Shown here: positions 59,101-64,000 of the stretch, piece by piece
How positions within the stretch are numbered: position 1 is the first letter of the stretch
Layout of the letters: each line of letters opens with the position of its first letter
DNA from: Moringa oleifera
Taxonomy: Eukaryota > Streptophyta > Magnoliopsida > Brassicales > Moringaceae
Direction: 5' to 3'
DNA length: 64,000 nucleotides
Assembly: GCA_021397835.1 (NCBI GenBank)
Contig: JAJFZO010000566.1
Coordinates: 8,614,001 to 8,678,000 of the forward strand
Program-made: the position numbers and the translations under genes
The notes under the pieces: model-generated
Database searches by the model: none
Told to the model about the DNA's origin: nothing
What the model saw: only the letters and a program-made list of their open reading frames with translations

Positions 59101-62100
59101 ATCTCTCTGGAATGAGAATTTTCTTTTCAAATAGAGCCAACAAATTAGTTTGAAAAAGACCTTTTATTAGTTAGTAAGCCCAAACATTCCCTCAACTAAA
59201 AACATTTCCTATGAGTAGTTTCATAATTCTAACCTAGGGCTCAGTTCTAGCCATTCTTGCTAAGGATAACCTTGCTCCTAGCAAAAGATTAAACGCCAAG
59301 TATGAAACAAGTTCACGATCCGATGAATTCCCTCAAATCGAATGACACTAAGCAAACTAGAATCGAAAGATTGATCTAGGTAGTGACAGGTTCTAATTGA
59401 AAGAGACCATGTGTATGCTAAAAAGATGTATAGGCAAGCCTTTATTGATTTTTCACATGGATTGTTTTTCATTATTTTTCGTTCCCTAGGCATACATTAT
59501 AGTCTAATATGCTTTATGACTTTGAAGGACCAAAAAGAAGTCTTTTGATCCTTCTTGAGCCTACTCCCATCTTTCAACTTAAGCTTCTGATTTAGTTGGT
59601 GCAGAGATTGAAGGATCAACTCACACTAGAGAGGAAAGGCTTTTAATTAAAGTGCTCAGATTTGTTTCGAAGTTAGTTTAGGAATCTATTTTTGGTCTGG
59701 TTGGTGTTCCAACATCTTGAATCGAGGTGGCTCTGAACTTAGGGTTACCTATCTTTCTAGTTATAAAAAGAAGAGTAGGACTTCAAAGCCTTAATTCAAG
59801 CTAGAAATAGCAATAAAAACTAGCCATATTGATAATAATAAGTGGTGACAACGAAAAGGCACTTTTTTAAGCCTAAGGGGTAGTGAGCGAGGTAGGATAA
59901 AGTGAAAAAGAATCGTATTTGAATTAGGGCAGGCTGAGGAGGCCCTAAGTATTCTTTCTTTTCATGAGTGGTAGGCAAGGAAGGAAACTATTCATTATGT
60001 CTTTAAGAACTAAAGACGAATAGTCGTTTAAAGACCTTTCAAAGACCACTTTAAAAAGGGCATGTATCACGCTTAATAGAACCATACTTTACTATGTCAC
60101 TAGGAGAGAGAAAGAGGGAGGAAAACGAAGAAGGCCTTATTATATATTTGGAGATTGAATCATCATGCACTTTTGGTCCTTCTAAAAACCATGATCTAAG
60201 GTTACATGAGTAGTGAAGACTGTGCTCACTTGTGCTGTCATACTTCATAATAACCTAAGCTGGGAAGCTTTTAAAGCCATATCATATGGATTGATAAACT
60301 CAAATCAAAACACCAAACCGGAGAGGCTTCCAAAGTTGAGGCTCGATCCTGTATAATTGACCTGTTTCGTACCAATTAGTATCTGACTTACTTAATGCTC
60401 TAACAAGTATTCGCATCGCTACCTTAGCTTCGTGTTAAGGGCACAAGAAAAGAACAATTACTCTCTTAATATTCATTCATAGTGTCATCATTCCATTATC
60501 AAGCTTAAACCAATGTGTTTGAGGAAATAACTCCTCCTTATGAAACTAGAGGTCTACCTCTTAATGACATTCTCGTGAAGAGAAAACAAAAGTCTTTTGT
60601 AATGAGAAGAAAAACCAATGGATTGTAGTAGTTTTGTAAGGCAATCACCCTTATTTGAAAGGGTGAACCTAAGAAAGGAAGTAGCCTATTTTTTTTTCTT
60701 TTTAAACTGCAACTAGAAAAAAAAACTTCGCCTCTTTTGAGAAGAATAGTAAGAAAAGGATCAAAAAGATTAATTACCAAGCAATGGAAAGCAAGCACTA
60801 CCAGTGTTGTAAGCAAAACCCCCAGGATGCCATGGGAAATTAAAAACTGTTAGATAAGACTGTTCATTGAATTGCTTTCAGTAAATCTAACCAGTTAAGC
60901 TACTAAATAACCTTTCTAACTGAGAAAAGGCAGTTTTATTGATTCCTAATTTCAAAACTGAGTGTGCAAAGTCACAAGCTGATGAGTTACATATGAAGCT
61001 AAAGAAACCCAGTTAAGAAATGAAAGTTATAGCTATGAAGCTAAAACTGAAACTCAAGCCAAAAATGTAAGGAAAGGTCCCAACTGCCAACCACATTTAT
61101 TGTATTGCAAAATTAAGAAATGAAGTGAGGGAAGGGCTTTCATATACGGAGTGGCGATAGGCCGCTAGTGTTTTGGTTTTCTAGGACTGTATATGGATAG
61201 GTTCAGAGAGCCAACTACCCATTTGACAGCCACTCAAAACATCTAATGACACGGTGACGGCAAGTTGAGTGCAATGAAGTGTGATTATTTTCATATATTT
61301 CTCCTAGTGTTGCTACTTCCTTTGTTTTGTGGTTCTGAGTTCTCTCTCCATTTAAAGGTTAGGAGTGATAAGGAGCATTCCACTACTTCAGTAAGGGCTA
61401 GCTCATGCAAGTAAATGCACATGCAGTGAGCTCCTCATATGGGCTCTAGATTGCATTCAAATGCCTATCCTAACCACTCATATGAGGCACCTCTTACCAA
61501 TACACTGTAGTTTGGTCTCTAATGCCATTCTTAGAATTGACCTGCCTATTAGCAATGTATGCTCAGTTATTATTGCATACTTATATGATAAGTCAAGTGT
61601 GCTAAAAAAGACCTTATAGCTCACAAAGTAAAGTTAATTGTGCATTCTTATTGTTGATAAGGTCCGATTCCTTCTATTTTCCCTGCATATAATTTAAGGA
61701 ATTTGAGATAAATAGGTGATATAGCCCTGATTCGTTAGTATTATGTCCTTTAAATTTGGCAAGACTATAAGTCATCATTTTAATGAGAAAGTACAAAAAA
61801 CCTTCATAACACATTACTATGCGCTTGTTGGGTTGTAGTTATCAATGTACTCCCCAACATTATAGGCCTTTTCATGCATAGATTTTAGGGCATTTAGCTA
61901 GCTTATGTCTTCACTCTCACTTTTGTACTCTTTTTCCTAACTTTTTCGATATCCTTCTTTCATCTTTGTCATCTCCCTGACCAAATTGATTTATACACCA
62001 TCCATCCTATGCTTAGTTCATAAGAATTGTAAGTTTGATAATCAAAGGTTAGAATATCTTTATTATTCTCAGCAAGCCACTTCACGCTCAACGCAAATGC

Positions 62101-64000
62101 CAAATCTTAAAGCTAGGATGTGTGAGAACTAGAGCTTCAAAAAAAGTCATAGCGAGGGTTGGTAATATGGTTAGAGGTCCACTTTGTTATAACATTCTAT
62201 AACTTCTAACATAAATAAAAGATGTTAAATTATCTTAACACCTTTTCTTTAGTTATTCCTACGAATATATTGCCTTATTTTGATTAATTTCCTGCATACA
62301 TTCCTTTCCCTACTAAGAAAGCTCTTTAGCATGCTGTTAATTAGCTACAGCTTTCCTTTAGTTGTGCGAACAATACCCTCTCGAAGCAAATTGGGTTCCA
62401 TCCTATACCTCTTATCGAATAAATTTCAATATAAATGGTTGTCCTTCCAGTTGTGATGATTTGTTTTATTCAAAGTGAAGTGAGCAATGTTATTGTCCCC
62501 TTCCTTCTCCTAGCACTCATTAAAATTGCATGCAGGTCATCGAGATTGGGAATATCATGTTGAAATGACTTAATCTGTGAACGCAACCCTTGGCTTACCC
62601 AATATTGGCTAGGGAATGGACCAATTCCTTCATTCAATGCATATTGATTGAGAATCCCTTTAGAAGATTAGGTCACGAACCTTCTTTCAAGTTCAAAAGG
62701 GAACTCGTAGTTAGGTCCGTCAGCGACTTGGATTGATGCTTATCAACAATAAGAAGTTTGGGATTCATGCCATGTATGTGGCATAAAATTAGTTTTATCG
62801 ATGCCATTCAACAGATCACAGGGAATTTTGTCTTTGGAATCAAACAGCAAATCATAATATGAGAGGGGCACTCTAATGTGCCATTTTGGTAACCCTCATG
62901 GGATCCAGTCAACAAAGGTGTAACTATAAAGTCAGTCAGGCAACTTTTTGGAAAATGATTGAAGGGAGGTGAAGAGAAAAGTGTTGTTTACAAGTAAACC
63001 CAATAAAGCCACAAGGCGGAGAGCCTTTCAATGAAGCCTGCACCTCTTCGGAAAAAGAAATAATAGACATTGCCAAAGTTTCCAAATAAAGGGTCAACAA
63101 CAACTAAAGAAAAAGCTTCACCAACTACTTTATCCATAAGAATGTCATAAAGGTTCTCTCTGGTCTTGACAACTTTAGAGCGTAAGTCAAACTGATGATA
63201 GGCGAGCAATCACACGTACATGGTTTAGCGGTTTGCTATGCTCTATGACCTTATTCTTCTTCAGAACATGATGCTTTATTTGCTTCTCTAGCTTATTATG
63301 ACTTCTTTGACATTATTGCGTGAAACATTTATTTGGTCTCCCACTACTATCTATGCTAGCTCAAAAGGTATTGCTACTCTCTTATTTCTTATTAAACCTC
63401 CTTGACTTTGTAGCCATCCCTATTTGGATTTTTTTTTTCAGTGTGGTCCATCCAATCTACTTCTTTAAGTTATGAGATTGGATAAAATAACTATGCACTA
63501 TTGTGCTTAGTGCTAAAGTGAGCTTAACCACCTCAAGTGGCTGATTCTTCCTTACTGTTGTTAGCCGACAAATTGAATTGCACTTGATCTAAACCCTTCC
63601 TGTGAGAAGCTCATAGAGGAGAACATCTCTCTTCTGTAATATAATCTGTAGGTGCCCAATCCTTTTATTGATTCAGCATTTCCCTTCACCTTTTCTAATA
63701 AAATAAACTCTAGCTATTTTTCTCTGAGCTCCTATAAGGGATTAATCATCTTGCTTTCTTTCTCCATTTCCTATTCAAGTGGTAGTTACGATCGTGGGTA
63801 TTTCATGCCCTTCATCAGTGTTTCAAATCTCCTTATCGCTAGTTAGTCAAGTAGCTCTTGAGTGGACTCGAGCTCTAACAAGCCCTATTGAAAGATCTAA
63901 CTATCGGCCAGCTTCATCAGTTTTCTTCAATAATTGTGTTAACTTTAGCATAAACTGGAGTAGCTACATCATAATAAATTCTACTAGGGAAAACTTTTAA
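55341..64000. other. mitochondrial-like DNA without recognised gene
   Basis: The sequence returns to the style of the 46.4-50.2 kb stretch: AAAG/CTTT-rich words, moderate GC and no long AT tracts except a microsatellite. It holds several short open frames (55606-55860 -, 55861-56136 +, 57123-57410 +, 60538-60816 -, 62988-63209 -, 63652-64000 +). None has a motif I recognise, so none is called as a gene. I saw no tRNA cloverleaf or rRNA core sequence. It probably continues beyond the window. Confidence 0.45.
56072..56112. repeat. (TA)20 microsatellite
   Basis: About 41 bases of uninterrupted TA dinucleotides interrupt otherwise mitochondrial-like sequence. Long TA runs are more typical of nuclear than of mitochondrial plant DNA, which fits a nuclear location of the segment. 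Confidence 0.9.

Noticed and set aside
60538..60816. 92-codon hydrophobic open frame on the minus strand
   Set aside because: Resembles chance open frames of mitochondrial spacer DNA; no motif found.
46391..64000. Mitochondrial tRNA or further protein genes (nad, cox, atp, rps)
   Set aside because: I looked for characteristic motifs and tRNA T-arm sequences and found none convincing; only ccmFN is supported.

Overview
The window looks like nuclear DNA of a flowering plant. It is AT-rich and contains no intact host gene that I can recognise. What can be recognised is decayed mobile DNA (Ty3/gypsy traces, at least seven Ty1/copia pieces, and two related CACTA-type DNA transposons plus a third CACTA-like end), one fragment of a plant NLR resistance gene, and a full-length but broken copy of the mitochondrial gene ccmFN inside DNA that resembles plant mitochondrial sequence. 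ccmFN is in one piece here. The gene is split in Brassicaceae, so a non-Brassicaceae angiosperm is likely. No species can be named from the sequence alone.

Layout. 1-11.35 kb is old AT-rich DNA with gypsy gag, protease and reverse transcriptase remnants that are not collinear. 11.36-14.08 kb is copia copy A (+) with the start of its 3' LTR. 14.08-16.95 kb is a tandem array made of two unit lengths, about 300 and about 185 bp. 16.95-19.92 kb is copia copy B (-), so the array lies between two convergent copia 3' ends. 19.94-20.52 kb is copia piece E (+). 21.94-26.24 kb reads pol (F), one LTR, a primer-binding-site remnant, then gag (G), all on +. 27.06-30.45 kb is copia copy C (-), the most complete copy. 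About 33.2-33.73 kb is a CACTA-like transposon end abutting copia piece D (33.73-34.39 kb, -). 34.4-38.1 kb has no recognised gene. 38.09-38.75 kb is the NLR leucine-rich-repeat fragment.

39.28-46.39 kb is a long CACTA element coding on the minus strand. Its first gene is a TNP2-type transposase with DUF4218 and DUF4216. Its second gene joins a plant transposase-type N-terminus to a Ulp1-like cysteine protease C-terminus. The transposase-side end of the element is missing. From 46.39 kb to the end the sequence has the look of plant mitochondrial intergenic DNA, anchored by ccmFN at 50.17-51.90 kb. A second, truncated CACTA 3' end (52.74-54.44 kb) sits inside this segment in the same orientation as the first.

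The pieces do not form a working pathway. All coding remnants carry stops or frameshifts. The region is best read as a graveyard of nested insertions, tandem and inverted duplications and organelle DNA capture. I found no intact previously undescribed system. The most unusual structures are the two-length tandem array between inverted copia ends, the pol-LTR-gag tandem, and the mitochondrial segment carrying a CACTA end closely related to its neighbour.
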